In this document: piece after piece, positions 43,762 through 53,936 of the stretch
How the letters are laid out: every line of letters begins with the position of its first letter
How positions within the stretch are numbered: the first letter of the stretch is position 1
Source of the DNA: Bradyrhizobium sp. AZCC 1693
GTDB taxonomy: Bacteria > Pseudomonadota > Alphaproteobacteria > Rhizobiales > Xanthobacteraceae
Assembly: GCF_036924745.1 (NCBI RefSeq)
Contig: NZ_JAZHSD010000001.1
Span: 1,116,001 to 1,180,000, forward strand
Direction: 5' to 3'
DNA: 64,000 nt
The notes under the pieces: model-generated
What the model saw: only the letters and a program-made list of their open reading frames with translations
Told to the model about the DNA's origin: nothing
Databases searched by the model: none
Position numbers and translations under genes: made by a program

Positions 43762-45770
43762 GACACCGCCGCAGGCTCAACTTCGGCGAGTTCGACACCT
43801 TCGCCAACGATATCGCCGACCTTGCACTTGATCTTCTTCAACACACCCGCGAAGGGCGCGCGCAAGGTCTGCTCCATCTTCATGACTTCCAGCGTCAGGA
43901 TCGCCGCCCCCTTTTCCAGCGTTGCGCCCTCCTGGGCCAGCAGCGCCACCACGGTGCCGGGTAGCGGCGCCACAATCTTGTCTTCGCCGACCTGCTCCTC
44001 GGTCTCGCCGCCGAACGGATCAACCCAGTGCAGGTCGAAGCGGCCATGGCGGGTGCGCAAATAAAGCTCATGGCCCTCGATCACGGCAGTGACGCGCGAT
44101 TTCATGCCGTCGATTGTCAGGTCGAAACCGCCGCCATCCGCAGGCGAGGTCGTGAAAACGAACCGGTGCTTGCCGATCGATATCGTCGACGCTCCATTGC
44201 CATATCGCAGCGTCACCTTGGTTTCGGCGCCCAGCCCCTGGCGGAACGAAAATACCCGCTGGCGCTGGCCCACCGGCATCCAGCCAAAAGTCTGCCACGG
44301 AGAATGCGCTTCCTTGCGCGCCGACTTCTGTTCGTCGTTCACGATGGCGGCCACCGCGGCGCAGAGCTCGAGATCGCCCAACGCGTGGGACGCTTCCGTC
44401 AGCTTCTTCAATTCGCGCTCGATGAAGCCGGTATCGATGGTGTTGGCGCGCACCTGCGGGTGCGTCACCAGCGCCGACAGGAACGGGATGTTGGTGACGA
44501 TGCCGCGGACGTCAGTCTCTTCCAGCCCGCGGTTGAGCCGCTCGATCGCGGCCTGACGGGTCGGCGCCCAGGCGATCACTTTTGCCAGCATGGCGTCGTA
44601 ATAGGGCGACACCGCATCGCCCTCGCGGTAGCCGGCATCGATCCGCAGGCCGTCGACGGCGTCCGGTGTGCGCCAGGTCTTGATCCGGCCCACCGAAGGC
44701 ATGAAATTCTTCTGCGGATTTTCGGCGTAAACGCGCGCCTCGATGGCGTGGCCGTTCAGCCTGATCTCGTCCTGCTTAAGCGGCAGCTTCTCGCCGAACG
44801 CCACCCGCAACTGCCATTCAACGAGGTCGACGCCGGTAATCAGCTCGGTCACGGGATGCTCGACCTGCAGGCGGGTGTTCATTTCGATGAAGAACACCTC
44901 CTTGCCGTCGGAAACGAACTCGATGGTGCCGGCGCCGACATAGTTGACGGCACCAGCCGCCTTGCGCGCGGCGGCGCAGACCGCTTCGCGCTGCGCGGCA
45001 TCAAGCGTCGGCGACGGCGCTTCCTCGATCACCTTCTGGTGCCGCCGCTGCAGCGTGCATTCGCGCTCCCAGAGCGAGAGCAGATTGCCATGGCTGTCGC
45101 CGATGATCTGCACTTCGATATGCCGCGGGTTTTGCACGAATTTTTCGATCAGCATCCGGTCGTCGCCGAATGCCGCCTTGGCCTCGCGCTTGGCGCTGAC
45201 GATCGCCGCGGCAATCTCTCCGGCCGAATTGACCACGCGCATGCCGCGCCCGCCGCCGCCGGCGGAAGCCTTCACCAGCACGGGAAAGCCGATCTTGTCG
45301 GCGGCCTTCGCAAGCGTTGCCTCGTCCTGCGCCTCGCCGTGATAGCCCGGCACCAGCGGCACGCCGGCCTTTTCCATCAGCGCTTTCGAGCCCGATTTCG
45401 AGCCCATCGCGGTCATCATCGCGGCGGTCGGTCCGACGAATACCAGGCCGGCGTCGAGACACGCCTGTGCAAACTCGGCGTTCTCAGACAGAAAGCCGTA
45501 GCCGGGATGCACCGCCTCGGCGCCGGTCTGGCGCGCGGCTTCGATCACGCGTTCGATATTGAGATAGCTATCGCGCGCCCGCGCCGGCCCGAGCAATACG
45601 GCCTCATCGGCCATGGCGACGTGCATGGCGTCACGGTCGGATTCCGAATAGACGGCAACGGTGCGCAAGCCCATGGCGCGGGCCGAGCGGATCACGCGGC
45701 AGGCGATCTCGCCGCGGTTGGCGATCAGAAGGGTGCGAAAACGCCGGTAAAGTTTCGAGCGGTCCATCAT
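43758..45770 (-). CDS. 3-methylcrotonyl-CoA carboxylase alpha (biotin carboxylase/BCCP) subunit
   Basis: 670 residues from the ATG at 45770 (TGATG junction with the beta gene); a second ATG is at 45767. FRTLLIANRGEIACRVIRSA opens the biotin carboxylase domain; KASAGGGGRGMRVV is the ATP-grasp loop, and FIEMNTRLQVEHPVTELITG the active-site region. The C-terminal biotinyl domain has ILTLEVMKMEQTLRAPFAGV, with the biotinylated Lys. Neighbours ivd, beta subunit and mvaB point to methylcrotonyl-CoA. Confidence 0.94.
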   Translation of the reverse strand: MMDRSKLYRRFRTLLIANRGEIACRVIRSARAMGLRTVAVYSESDRDAMHVAMADEAVLLGPARARDSYLNIERVIEAARQTGAEAVHPGYGFLSENAEFAQACLDAGLVFVGPTAAMMTAMGSKSGSKALMEKAGVPLVPGYHGEAQDEATLAKAADKIGFPVLVKASAGGGGRGMRVVNSAGEIAAAIVSAKREAKAAFGDDRMLIEKFVQNPRHIEVQIIGDSHGNLLSLWERECTLQRRHQKVIEEAPSPTLDAAQREAVCAAARKAAGAVNYVGAGTIEFVSDGKEVFFIEMNTRLQVEHPVTELITGVDLVEWQLRVAFGEKLPLKQDEIRLNGHAIEARVYAENPQKNFMPSVGRIKTWRTPDAVDGLRIDAGYREGDAVSPYYDAMLAKVIAWAPTRQAAIERLNRGLEETDVRGIVTNIPFLSALVTHPQVRANTIDTGFIERELKKLTEASHALGDLELCAAVAAIVNDEQKSARKEAHSPWQTFGWMPVGQRQRVFSFRQGLGAETKVTLRYGNGASTISIGKHRFVFTTSPADGGGFDLTIDGMKSRVTAVIEGHELYLRTRHGRFDLHWVDPFGGETEEQVGEDKIVAPLPGTVVALLAQEGATLEKGAAILTLEVMKMEQTLRAPFAGVLKKIKCKVGDIVGEGVELAEVEPAAVS

Positions 45771-47374
45771 CACATCCTGAACAGGCCGAATTTCGTCGGT
45801 TCGATCGGCGCATTCGCTGCTGCTGACAATCCAAGACCGAGCACCAGCCGCGTGTCGGCGGGATCGATCACGCCGTCGTCCCACAGCCGCGCGGTGGCGT
45901 AGTAGGGATTGCCCTGATGTTCATATTGCGCACGGATCGGCGCACGGAATTTTTCTTCCTCTTCCGCCGACCAGGTCTCGCCCTTGGCTTCGATATTGTC
46001 GCGGCGGACCTGGCTGAGCACCATCGAAGCCTGCTCGCCTCCCATCACCGAGATGCGGGCATTTGGCCACAACCAGAGAAAGCGCGGACTATAGGAGCGC
46101 CCGCACATGCCGTAATTGCCGGCGCCATAGGAGCCGCCGATCACGACGGTGAATTTCGGCACGCCGGCGGTCGCCACCGCCGTCACCAGCTTGGCGCCGT
46201 CGCGCGCGATGCCGCCGGCCTCGTATTTCTTGCCGACCATGAAGCCGGTGATGTTCTGCAAAAACACCAGCGGAATATTGCGCTGGCAGCACAGTTCGAT
46301 GAAATGCGCGCCCTTCAAGGAACTCTCGCTGAACAGGATGCCGTTGTTGGCGATGATGCCGACAGGGTAGCCCCAGATATGGGCGAAGCCGCAGATCAGC
46401 GTAGTGCCGTAGAGCTTCTTGAACTCGTCAAACTCCGAGCCGTCGACGATCCGCGCAATGATATCATGGACGTCGAACGGCTTGCGGCCGTCGGCGGAGA
46501 CCACGCCGTAGATTTCCTCGGCCGGAAATAGCGGCTCCCGCGGCTCGCGCGTGTTCAGCGCAGCCCGCGTCGGCTGTTTCAGCGTGGCGACGATGCGCCG
46601 GGCGATCCCGATCGCGTGCGCGTCGTTCTGCGCATAGTGATCGGTGACGCCGGAATGCCGGGAATGCACGTCCGCGCCGCCGAGTTCTTCGGCGGAAACC
46701 ACCTCGCCCGTCGCGGCCTTCACCAGCGGCGGCCCGCCGAGGAAGATGGTGCCCTGGTTGCGCACGATGATGCTCTCGTCCGACATCGCCGGCACATAAG
46801 CGCCACCGGCGGTGCAGGAGCCCATCACGATCGCGATCTGTGGAATGCCCATGGAGGACATCTGTGCCTGGTTATAAAAGATGCGGCCGAAATGCCGCTC
46901 GTCCGGAAAGATCTCCTCCTGCATCGGCAGGAACGCGCCGCCGGAATCGACCATGTAGACGCAGGGCAGATTGTTCTGCCGCGCAATGTCCTGCGCCCGC
47001 AGATGCTTCTTCACGGTCATCGGATAATAGGTGCCGCCCTTGATGGTGGCGTCATTGGCGACGATGACGCATTCGCGCCCCGATATGCGCCCCACCCCGG
47101 TGATGACACTGGCGGAATGGACGTCGCCGCCATAGAGGCCGTTGGCGGCGAGCGGCGACAGTTCGAGAAAGGCGGTGCCGGGATCGACCAGCAGATCGAC
47201 CCGCTCGCGCGCCAGCATCTTGCCGCGCGCCGTATGCCGCTTGCGGGAAGCCTCGCCGCCCCCGCCGGACACGACCTTGAGGTTCTCGCGCAGTTCAGCC
47301 ACCAGGCCGCGCATCACGTCGGCGTTGCGGGCAAACTCGGACGACGTTGGATCGATGGTGGAATGAAGCGGCAT
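45770..47374 (-). CDS. 3-methylcrotonyl-CoA carboxylase beta (carboxyltransferase) subunit
   Basis: 534 residues from [14 protein letters not shown] (47374); an in-frame ATG at 47437 adds 21 residues of unlikely sequence. Carboxyltransferase core motifs: [60 protein letters not shown] and [37 protein letters not shown] is typical for MCC beta. It shares one base with the alpha subunit gene. Confidence 0.94.
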   Translation of the reverse strand: MPLHSTIDPTSSEFARNADVMRGLVAELRENLKVVSGGGGEASRKRHTARGKMLARERVDLLVDPGTAFLELSPLAANGLYGGDVHSASVITGVGRISGRECVIVANDATIKGGTYYPMTVKKHLRAQDIARQNNLPCVYMVDSGGAFLPMQEEIFPDERHFGRIFYNQAQMSSMGIPQIAIVMGSCTAGGAYVPAMSDESIIVRNQGTIFLGGPPLVKAATGEVVSAEELGGADVHSRHSGVTDHYAQNDAHAIGIARRIVATLKQPTRAALNTREPREPLFPAEEIYGVVSADGRKPFDVHDIIARIVDGSEFDEFKKLYGTTLICGFAHIWGYPVGIIANNGILFSESSLKGAHFIELCCQRNIPLVFLQNITGFMVGKKYEAGGIARDGAKLVTAVATAGVPKFTVVIGGSYGAGNYGMCGRSYSPRFLWLWPNARISVMGGEQASMVLSQVRRDNIEAKGETWSAEEEEKFRAPIRAQYEHQGNPYYATARLWDDGVIDPADTRLVLGLGLSAAANAPIEPTKFGLFRM

Positions 47375-47483
47375 GATCGACGTTTCTTTGGATGCTGGAG
47401 TGTCCTGGGTGGCTTCAAGGCGATCGGGACAGGGCACTCAAATGGATATCGTAGCCTGTACCATCTTGGCCTCGATGTGAAGT

Positions 47484-48656
47484 TCAGGCGGTCTTTTCAA
47501 ACAGTTCCCGCCCGATCAGCATGCGGCGGATTTCGCTGGTGCCGGCGCCGATCTCGTAAAGTTTGGCGTCGCGCAGCAGCCGCCCGGTCGGATAGTCGTT
47601 GATATAGCCGTTGCCGCCCAAAAGCTGGATGGCGTCGAGCGCGCATTGGGTGGCCTTTTCCGCCGCATAGAGAATGGCGCCGGCAGCGTCCTCGCGCGTG
47701 GTCTCGCCGCGGTCGCAAGCCTTTGCCACCGCGTACACATAGGCGCGCGAGGCGTTCATCGTGGTGTACATGTCGGCGATCTTGCCCTGCACCAGTTGGA
47801 AGCTGCCGATCGGCTCGCCGAACTGCTTGCGCTCGTGCACGTAGGGCAGCACCACGTCCATGCAGGCCTGCATGATGCCGATCGGGCCCGCCGCCAGCAC
47901 CGCGCGCTCATAATCGAGGCCGCTCATCAGCACATTGACGCCGCGGCCGACCTCGCTCAGCACGTTCTCCTCGGGCACCTCGCAATCCTCGAACACCAGT
48001 TCGCAGGTGTCGGAGCCGCGCATGCCGAGCTTGTCGAGCTTCTGCGCGGTGGAAAATCCTTTCATGCCCTTTTCGATGATGAAGGCGGTCATGCCGCGCG
48101 GGCCGGCGTTGGCGTCGGTTTTGGCATAGACCACCAGCGTATCGGCCTCCGGGCCGTTGGTGATCCACATCTTGTTGCCGTTGAGCACGAAGCGGTCGCC
48201 CTTCTTGTCGGCGCGGGTCTTCATCGAGACCACGTCGCTTCCAGCGCCGGGTTCGGACATCGCCAGCGAACCGACATGCTCGCCGGAGATCAGCTTTGGC
48301 AGGTATTTCCGCTTCTGCGCCTCGTTGCCGTTGCGGCGGATCTGGTTGACGCAGAGGTTGGAATGCGCGCCGTAGGACAGGCCGACCGCGGCCGAGGCCC
48401 GCGACATTTCTTCCAGTGCGATGCAGTGCTCGAGATAGCCGAGGCCAGACCCGCCATATTCCTCCTCGACGGTGATGCCGTGCAGGCCGAGCGCGCCGAT
48501 CCTGGGCCAGAGATCCCTGGGGAACTGGTTGCTGCGGTCGATTTCGGCGGCGCGCGGCGCGATTTCGTTCTGCGAAAACGCATGTACCGTCTCGCGGATC
48601 GCATCCGCGGTCTCGCCGAGATCGAAGTTCAGAAGCAACGCCCTGTTTGAGGCCAT
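47484..48656 (-). CDS. Isovaleryl-CoA dehydrogenase
   Basis: 390-residue acyl-CoA dehydrogenase. Start taken at 48656 ([15 protein letters not shown]); an ATG at 48674 is also possible, and the GGGGGAG between them supports the inner one. Shows [20 protein letters not shown] (FAD/substrate region) and [20 protein letters not shown] with [20 protein letters not shown] at the end, as in IVD. It oxidises isovaleryl-CoA to 3-methylcrotonyl-CoA, feeding the carboxylase genes downstream. Gap to the beta subunit is about 109 bases. Confidence 0.93.
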   Translation of the reverse strand: MASNRALLLNFDLGETADAIRETVHAFSQNEIAPRAAEIDRSNQFPRDLWPRIGALGLHGITVEEEYGGSGLGYLEHCIALEEMSRASAAVGLSYGAHSNLCVNQIRRNGNEAQKRKYLPKLISGEHVGSLAMSEPGAGSDVVSMKTRADKKGDRFVLNGNKMWITNGPEADTLVVYAKTDANAGPRGMTAFIIEKGMKGFSTAQKLDKLGMRGSDTCELVFEDCEVPEENVLSEVGRGVNVLMSGLDYERAVLAAGPIGIMQACMDVVLPYVHERKQFGEPIGSFQLVQGKIADMYTTMNASRAYVYAVAKACDRGETTREDAAGAILYAAEKATQCALDAIQLLGGNGYINDYPTGRLLRDAKLYEIGAGTSEIRRMLIGRELFEKTA

Positions 48657-48684
48657 CATCTCCCCCGGTGTCATTCTTGGAATT

Positions 48685-48700
48685 AAACGATCATACGTTT
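48685..48700. promoter_or_regulatory. Operator candidate AAACGATCATACGTTT
   Basis: AAACG-N6-CGTTT inverted repeat in the gap between ivd and the divergent TetR gene, just upstream of ivd. It has the size and symmetry of a TetR-family site; the product of the neighbouring TetR gene is the obvious candidate. Confidence 0.55.
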
Positions 48701-48839
48701 TTTTAACTTACCTGCAAGCGGAACCTATTAGAGCTCAGAGGAGGGGTACAGACGATTGAAACTACTATCATTTCGTGTCAGAGTTATACGATCGACCGCT
48801 CGTTTCCAGAGCGGCTAAATACCCACCCTCGGAGGCCCC

Positions 48840-49505
48840 ATGGCGCGGACGATCGGCTCGCACGGCCCCACGACGATGGAGGCGATCCGCAAAGCCGGGC
48901 TGCGCCTGATCTTCGAGCACGGCTACGCGGCCATGAGCCTGCGCCAGCTCGCGGCCGAGGTCGGCATCCAGTCGGGCTCGCTTTACAATCATATCAGCAC
49001 CAAGCAGGAATTGCTGTTCGAGCTGATACGCGACCACATCAACGAATTGCTGCGCCAGCTCGATCGCGCCCTGCAGGGGAAGCAGGGACCGGCCGACAAG
49101 CTCCGCGCTTTCGTCGCTTTCCACGTCAGCTACCACATGACCAGAAAGCGCGAAGTCTTCATCGCCAATTCCGAGTTGCGCAGCCTGGAGCCGAAGAATT
49201 ACGAAGAGATCGTGGCGCTGCGCGGCGCCTATGAGCAGCGGCTGGCGGAAATTCTTGCCGAGGGCGTCGCCGAAGGTGAATTCGAGGTCGTGGATGTCCA
49301 GGTGGCGACATTCGCGATCCTAGCCCTGTTGACCGGCCTCACCACCTGGTACCGGCCCGGCGGGCGGCTCACCAAGGAGGCGATCGTCGCCGCCCACGAA
49401 AAGCTGGTGCTGTCGAGCGTCGCCCCCGGCGCAACACCCAACCGGGCTCAAGCCAAACGCGCGGCCTCCCCTGACGTCGCCACGCCCGGCAGGCTGGAGC
49501 GTTGA
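48840..49505 (+). CDS. TetR/AcrR family transcriptional regulator
   Basis: 221 residues. N-terminal HTH: TMEAIRKAGLRLIFEHGYAA, then MSLRQLAAEVGIQSGSLYNH. A helical ligand domain follows. GGAGG four bases before the ATG. Divergent from the ivd-mcc-mvaB operon, so it is probably the leucine-catabolism regulator; TetR-type liu regulators (LiuQ) are known in proteobacteria. Followed 21 bases later by an Lrp gene. Confidence 0.9.
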   Translation: MARTIGSHGPTTMEAIRKAGLRLIFEHGYAAMSLRQLAAEVGIQSGSLYNHISTKQELLFELIRDHINELLRQLDRALQGKQGPADKLRAFVAFHVSYHMTRKREVFIANSELRSLEPKNYEEIVALRGAYEQRLAEILAEGVAEGEFEVVDVQVATFAILALLTGLTTWYRPGGRLTKEAIVAAHEKLVLSSVAPGATPNRAQAKRAASPDVATPGRLER

Positions 49506-49526
49506 TGAGATGCCCAGGAGGAGCCT

Positions 49527-50018
49527 ATGACGGAACGCCAGCCCCTCGACGACATCGACCTGAAGATACTGTCCGAGTTGCAGAGGGATGGGCGCATCCG
49601 CAACAACGAGCTGGCTGAGCGGGTCGGCCTTTCGGAGCCTCCGTGCCGGCGGCGCGTTCGCGCGCTCCGCGAGCGCGGCTATGTCAGCGCCATCAGGGCC
49701 ACGCTCGACGAAACGCTGCTTGGCTACGAAGTCATTTCCTTTGTCCTGATCCAGTTACAGAGCCAAGCCCAGGCCCCGCTGCAGGCGTTCGAAAGATCGA
49801 TCGCGGCGGTGCCGCTGGTCCTGCAGTCCTGGCGGATTTCGGGCGATGCCGACTATCTGCTCAAATGCGTGGCGCGAAACGTCGAGGGCATGCACCAGCA
49901 GCTTCTGCAGTTTGCTGCCATGCCTGAGGTCCGCAACATCAAAACCTTCCCGGTGCTTGGCGTCGCCAAGGACGCGCCGCTGCCGTTATCGAGCGATCCG
50001 GCCGCCCCGGTGCGGTAG
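49527..50018 (+). CDS. Lrp/AsnC family transcriptional regulator
   Basis: 163 residues with a good ribosome site (AGGAGG). HTH: LDDIDLKILSELQRDGRIRN and LAERVGLSEPPCRRRVRAL; RAM domain: VPLVLQSWRISGDADYLLKC with AAMPEVRNIKTFPVLGVAKD. Such proteins sense amino acids, commonly leucine, which would fit its place beside the leucine operon. Convergent with the NDUFS4-like gene. Confidence 0.92.
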   Translation: MTERQPLDDIDLKILSELQRDGRIRNNELAERVGLSEPPCRRRVRALRERGYVSAIRATLDETLLGYEVISFVLIQLQSQAQAPLQAFERSIAAVPLVLQSWRISGDADYLLKCVARNVEGMHQQLLQFAAMPEVRNIKTFPVLGVAKDAPLPLSSDPAAPVR

Positions 50019-50069
50019 CCCTCGCCCGCAACTCCCCGCGTCGAGCGGCTGGAAAGCACGCCGGTTAGG

Positions 50070-50375
50070 CTAGTGGGTCCAGGGCTCGACGCGCTTGAAG
50101 GCAAAATTGTCGGCGTAGGCTACCGACCGCTGCACCGAATCCTTGGGCTCGATCACCTGATAGGCAATGCCCTTGCGCTCGCAATAGGCGATCGCGTCTT
50201 CCTTGGTGTCGAACTGCAGGGTGAGCTGCTGCTTCATGTCGCCCGACGAGGTCCAGCCCATCAGCGGCTCGACCGCCCGGGGCTGCTCGGGCTCATAATC
50301 AAGCTGCCATTCCCGGGTCTTGGCCCTGCCCGATTGCATCGCGTTTTTGGCGGGCTTAAAAATGCGTGCAGTCAT
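50070..50375 (-). CDS. ETC complex I subunit (NDUFS4-like)
   Basis: 101 residues from MTARIFKPAKNAMQSGRAKT (50375). The family pattern is clear: REWQLDYEPEQPRAVEPLMG, WTSSGDMKQQLTLQFDTKED and AIAYCERKGIAYQVIEPKDS. In mitochondria the homologue is the 18-kDa accessory subunit of complex I; alphaproteobacteria share it. A longer frame to 50495 has no supporting start signal. Confidence 0.92.
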   Translation of the reverse strand: MTARIFKPAKNAMQSGRAKTREWQLDYEPEQPRAVEPLMGWTSSGDMKQQLTLQFDTKEDAIAYCERKGIAYQVIEPKDSVQRSVAYADNFAFKRVEPWTH

Positions 50376-50608
50376 GGATGGTTGGATCCTCAAGCGATAT
50401 GCGACATGGTAGCGGTTGGTGGAAACGGCCGGGATAGTATAGATACACCTTTCAGGAAATTTGATCGGTGATTCCGTAAAACCCGAATGTACCATTTCCG
50501 TACCGGTATAGTCATTATGCCGTACTGTGACAATCTAGGGCTATCCGGCGCCCGGGACCCCGCCTTGCGGCGCCATCTTCCCGAAAGTCTCACTGCGAAG
50601 CGGCATCC

Positions 50609-51754
50609 ATGAAAATCAACGCCACCCTGCCCGACAAAGGACGCGATCTCCGGCTCGACCTGTTTCGCGGGGTTGCGAACTGGGCGATCTATCTGGACCA
50701 CATCCCCGACAACGTCGTGAACTGGATCACCACCCGCAATTACGGGTTCAGCGACGCCGCCGACCTGTTCGTTTTCATTTCCGGGTATACCGCCTCTTTC
50801 GTCTATGCCCGGATGATGCTGGAACGCGGCTTCATCGTCGGCGCCACGCGGCTGACCAAGCGGGTCTGGCAGCTCTATGTCGCCCACATCATCCTGTTCG
50901 TGATCTATATCGCCTCGATCAGCTATCTGGCGCTGCGCTTCGGCGATTCCGAGCTGGTCAACGAGTTCAACGTCGTCGGCCTGGTCGACAACGCAACCGA
51001 AACGCTGCGGCAGGGTCTGTTCCTGAAGTTCAAGCCGGTCAACCTCGACGTGCTGCCGCTCTACATCGTGCTGATGGGACTGTTCCCGCCGGTATTGTGG
51101 ATCATGCTGCGCCAACCCAACTGGACCATGCTGGCCGCCATCGCGCTGTGGCTGGTGTCGCGGCAGACCGGCTGGAACCTGCCCGCGTACCCGCAGGGTA
51201 CCTGGTACTTCAACCCGTTCGCCTGGCAGGTGCTCTTCGTGTTCGGCGCATGGTGCGCGCTCGGCGGCGCACGGAAGAATCTGGCCATCATCAACGCGCC
51301 GGCCACGCTGTATTTCTGTATCGCCTACATGGTCCTGGCGCTGGTCATGACCATGGCCGGCAAGTTTCCGGCGTTCGGCGAGATGTTCCCGCAGTGGCTG
51401 TATTCGACGTTCAACCCGAACGACAAGACCAACCTCGCGCCCTATCGCTTCCTGCACTTCGTGGTGATCGTGATCCTGGTCATCCGTTTCGTGCCAAAGG
51501 AATGGCCGGGCCTGGAGTGGAGGATCTTCGATCCGCTGATCGTCTGCGGTCAGCAATCACTGGCCGTGTTCTGCGTCGGCGTGTTCCTGTCGTTCGTCGG
51601 GCATTTCGAACTGTCGATGAGCTCGGGCTCGCTGTTCGCGCAGATCTTCGTCAGCGTGACCGGCATCGCGATCATGACCATCGTCGCCTACTACATTTCC
51701 TGGTCGAAGCGTCAGGACAAGCCGATCAAGCCGCCGGCGCCGAAAGCCGCCTGA
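50609..51754 (+). CDS. opgC: OpgC domain membrane protein
   Basis: 381 residues, about ten membrane helices. DLRLDLFRGVANWAIYLDHI and FGFSDAADLFVFISGYTASF-type sequence (here NYGFSDAADLFVFISGYTAS) are the OpgC signature, with the family His in YLDHIP. OpgC succinylates osmoregulated periplasmic glucans, but rhizobial OpgC-domain proteins may acylate other envelope glycans. The convergent neighbour is a carbamoyltransferase, 31 bases away. Confidence 0.9.
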   Translation: MKINATLPDKGRDLRLDLFRGVANWAIYLDHIPDNVVNWITTRNYGFSDAADLFVFISGYTASFVYARMMLERGFIVGATRLTKRVWQLYVAHIILFVIYIASISYLALRFGDSELVNEFNVVGLVDNATETLRQGLFLKFKPVNLDVLPLYIVLMGLFPPVLWIMLRQPNWTMLAAIALWLVSRQTGWNLPAYPQGTWYFNPFAWQVLFVFGAWCALGGARKNLAIINAPATLYFCIAYMVLALVMTMAGKFPAFGEMFPQWLYSTFNPNDKTNLAPYRFLHFVVIVILVIRFVPKEWPGLEWRIFDPLIVCGQQSLAVFCVGVFLSFVGHFELSMSSGSLFAQIFVSVTGIAIMTIVAYYISWSKRQDKPIKPPAPKAA

Positions 51755-51785
51755 GCGGCTCACGGCTGGTCTCGGGCAACAGGGT

Positions 51786-53597
51786 TCAGGCCGGTTGCGC
51801 GGTCGAGGCCACCAGCGTCCGCACATCGGTGTAGATATTGACCAGCGGCGCGACCACCTTGTGCATGGCGGCCTTCGAGACGATCGTGTCGTGGATGACG
51901 AGATGATCGACGCCCGTGGTCAGAAAGCAGTTCACGGCATCCTGCGGCGTTTCCACGATCGGCTCGCCCTTGATGTTGAATGAGGTGTTGATCAGCACGG
52001 GAACGCCGGTCAGCGCCTCGAATTCCTTCAGCAGCCGGTAAAGCATCGGGTTGGTCGCTTCGCGCACGGTCTGAACGCGCGCGGTGCCGTCGACATGCAC
52101 GATCGCCGGGATTTTGTCCCGCCATTCGGGGCGGACCGGCTTCGCAATCAGCATGAAGGGCGAATCCTCCTCGCCCTCGAATATTTCCTTCATGCGCTCA
52201 GCCAGCACGATCGGCGCGAACGGGCGGAACGCCTGCCGGTGCTTGACGCGGCTGTTCAGGATGTCCTTCATCTCGGGCTTGCGCGGATCCGCAATCAGGC
52301 TGCGGTTGCCGAGCGCGCGCGGTCCAAATTCGGACCGGTCCTGAAACCAGCCGATCACCTTCTGCTCGGCGAGCAGCTTGGCGGTGTCGCGGCAGACATT
52401 GTCGCTGCGTTTCGCCTCGACCTGGATCCGCACCAGAAATTTCTGCAATTCCTTGGCGGCGTCCTGATCGCTGTAGCGCCTGCCGACGTAGGAATGGTCC
52501 ATCACGAAGGACCGGCGTTGCTTCAGAATTTCGAGCCAGCCGTAATAGGCGCAGCCGATCGCAATCCCGTCATCGCCCGCCGCGGGCTGGATCCAGACGT
52601 TATCGAATCCGGCTTCGCGGGCGACCCGCCCGTTCGCGACGCAGTTCAGCGCGACGCCGCCGGCCATGCAGAGGTTCTTCGCGCCGGTGGTTTCGCGCAG
52701 CCAGCGGGCGCGGGCAAGCAGCACGTTTTCGGTGTCGTCCTGCGTGCGCCAGGCCAGATCCTCCCAGTGCCGCATCGCGGGGCTCTTTTCCCAGTTGCTG
52801 CCGGGTTCGAACACGTACGGCTGCTTGAAGTCGGCGGTCCAGTGCGGCACGTGCAGCTTGCCGTCGTGCAGTTCGAGCAAATGCTTGACCTGATCGCGGC
52901 GGCCATAGGGCGCCAGCCCCATCAGCTCGCCGCATTTGTTCCAGTCGCCGAAAATGTAGGTGGAGGCGCGGCTGTAGAGCGCGCCGAGCCCGGGCATGGT
53001 GTAGAACTCGTCGCTGAGGAAACCGCGGTCCGGCTCCATCCAGACCTTCTTCAGACACTCCAGCTTCGTGCCGCTGAATGTGTAATAGCTCTCCGACTCC
53101 CGCGCGAGTGGCGTAGCAACATCGGTGGCGGGAAAGGGCTCCATCACGTCGGAGCGATAGCTGCCGACGCCGTCGACGATCATCACGACGCCATCCTCGA
53201 ACGGCGACACCGCGAACGCGCTGTAGGCGTGCGCCAGATGGTGGGAGATCGTGACCACCTTTTCCTGCCGCGACAGATACAGCGGGTGCTTGGCGGCGTC
53301 GCCGCGTTCGAATTCCGGGAGAAAGCCCGGAGCGTCGAAATAGACCAGCCGCTCCTCCATTTCCTGGACCGGCAGGATGTAGCAATTGCGCACGACCAGA
53401 TCGACGTCGTCGAGCGTAATGCCTTCGGCTTCGAGGCAATAGTCGATCACTTCCTTGTAGAAGCCTGACGCGTGCTTGGCCCGCGTGATCCGCTCCTTGG
53501 CGATCGCAAAGGCGATGGCGCCGTCGCGCAACAGGCAGGCGCTGACATCATGGTCATAGGTGTTCAGGCCAAGGACATAAGTGTGTTTTTTGGGCAT
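51786..53597 (-). CDS. Carbamoyltransferase, NodU family
   Basis: 603 residues. The N-terminal Kae1-like domain shows VLGLNTYDHDVSACLLRDGA, ITISHHLAHAYSAFAVSPFE-type metal/nucleotide motif (VTISHHLAHAYSAF) and VMIVDGVGSYRSD; the C-terminal YrdC-like region has FGPRALGNRSLIADPRKPEM and PVLINTSFNIKGEPIV. NodU itself carbamoylates Nod factors, but no nod genes are nearby, so the acceptor here is more likely an envelope sugar or a secondary metabolite. Length is normal. Confidence 0.92.
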   Translation of the reverse strand: MPKKHTYVLGLNTYDHDVSACLLRDGAIAFAIAKERITRAKHASGFYKEVIDYCLEAEGITLDDVDLVVRNCYILPVQEMEERLVYFDAPGFLPEFERGDAAKHPLYLSRQEKVVTISHHLAHAYSAFAVSPFEDGVVMIVDGVGSYRSDVMEPFPATDVATPLARESESYYTFSGTKLECLKKVWMEPDRGFLSDEFYTMPGLGALYSRASTYIFGDWNKCGELMGLAPYGRRDQVKHLLELHDGKLHVPHWTADFKQPYVFEPGSNWEKSPAMRHWEDLAWRTQDDTENVLLARARWLRETTGAKNLCMAGGVALNCVANGRVAREAGFDNVWIQPAAGDDGIAIGCAYYGWLEILKQRRSFVMDHSYVGRRYSDQDAAKELQKFLVRIQVEAKRSDNVCRDTAKLLAEQKVIGWFQDRSEFGPRALGNRSLIADPRKPEMKDILNSRVKHRQAFRPFAPIVLAERMKEIFEGEEDSPFMLIAKPVRPEWRDKIPAIVHVDGTARVQTVREATNPMLYRLLKEFEALTGVPVLINTSFNIKGEPIVETPQDAVNCFLTTGVDHLVIHDTIVSKAAMHKVVAPLVNIYTDVRTLVASTAQPA

Positions 53598-53936
53598 GGG
53601 GACTCGTTAAGGCGAGGTGGTCTTATGCTGAAAAAATGGAAATCGTGTCGAGATCAAGTTGCCGGCGTGGCCTTGCCGTAGCTTCTCTCGAAATTCTGCA
53701 GCGCACAATCATCGGCGTTCAGCATGCATTCAGGAAGATGAACGGCGCAACGCAAAAACCCTCGACAAACCGGCTGTAACTTGACCTTACCTGCCCTTCT
53801 TAATAAAGTCCCGAAAGCCCGAAAGAACCTTAGTAAAAATATTATCTTAGCGCATCTGAACCGAAAGCTGTCTCGCGCGTCTAAGTGAGACAGTGCCGAA
53901 GTCCAGGTGTTTCGGAAGTGACCGGGAGATCCTCGA
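53598..53936. other. Intergenic between carbamoyltransferase and Gly/Arg-rich protein
   Basis: 339 bases, no gene. TTGACC at about 53781 followed by AT-rich sequence (TTAATAAAGT, AAAAATATTATC) may hold the promoter of the small secreted protein. Confidence 0.4.

Noticed and set aside
51786-53597. Symbiotic nodulation gene nodU
   Set aside because: The family fits, but there are no other nod genes or nod-box sequences nearby. The general name carbamoyltransferase is safer.
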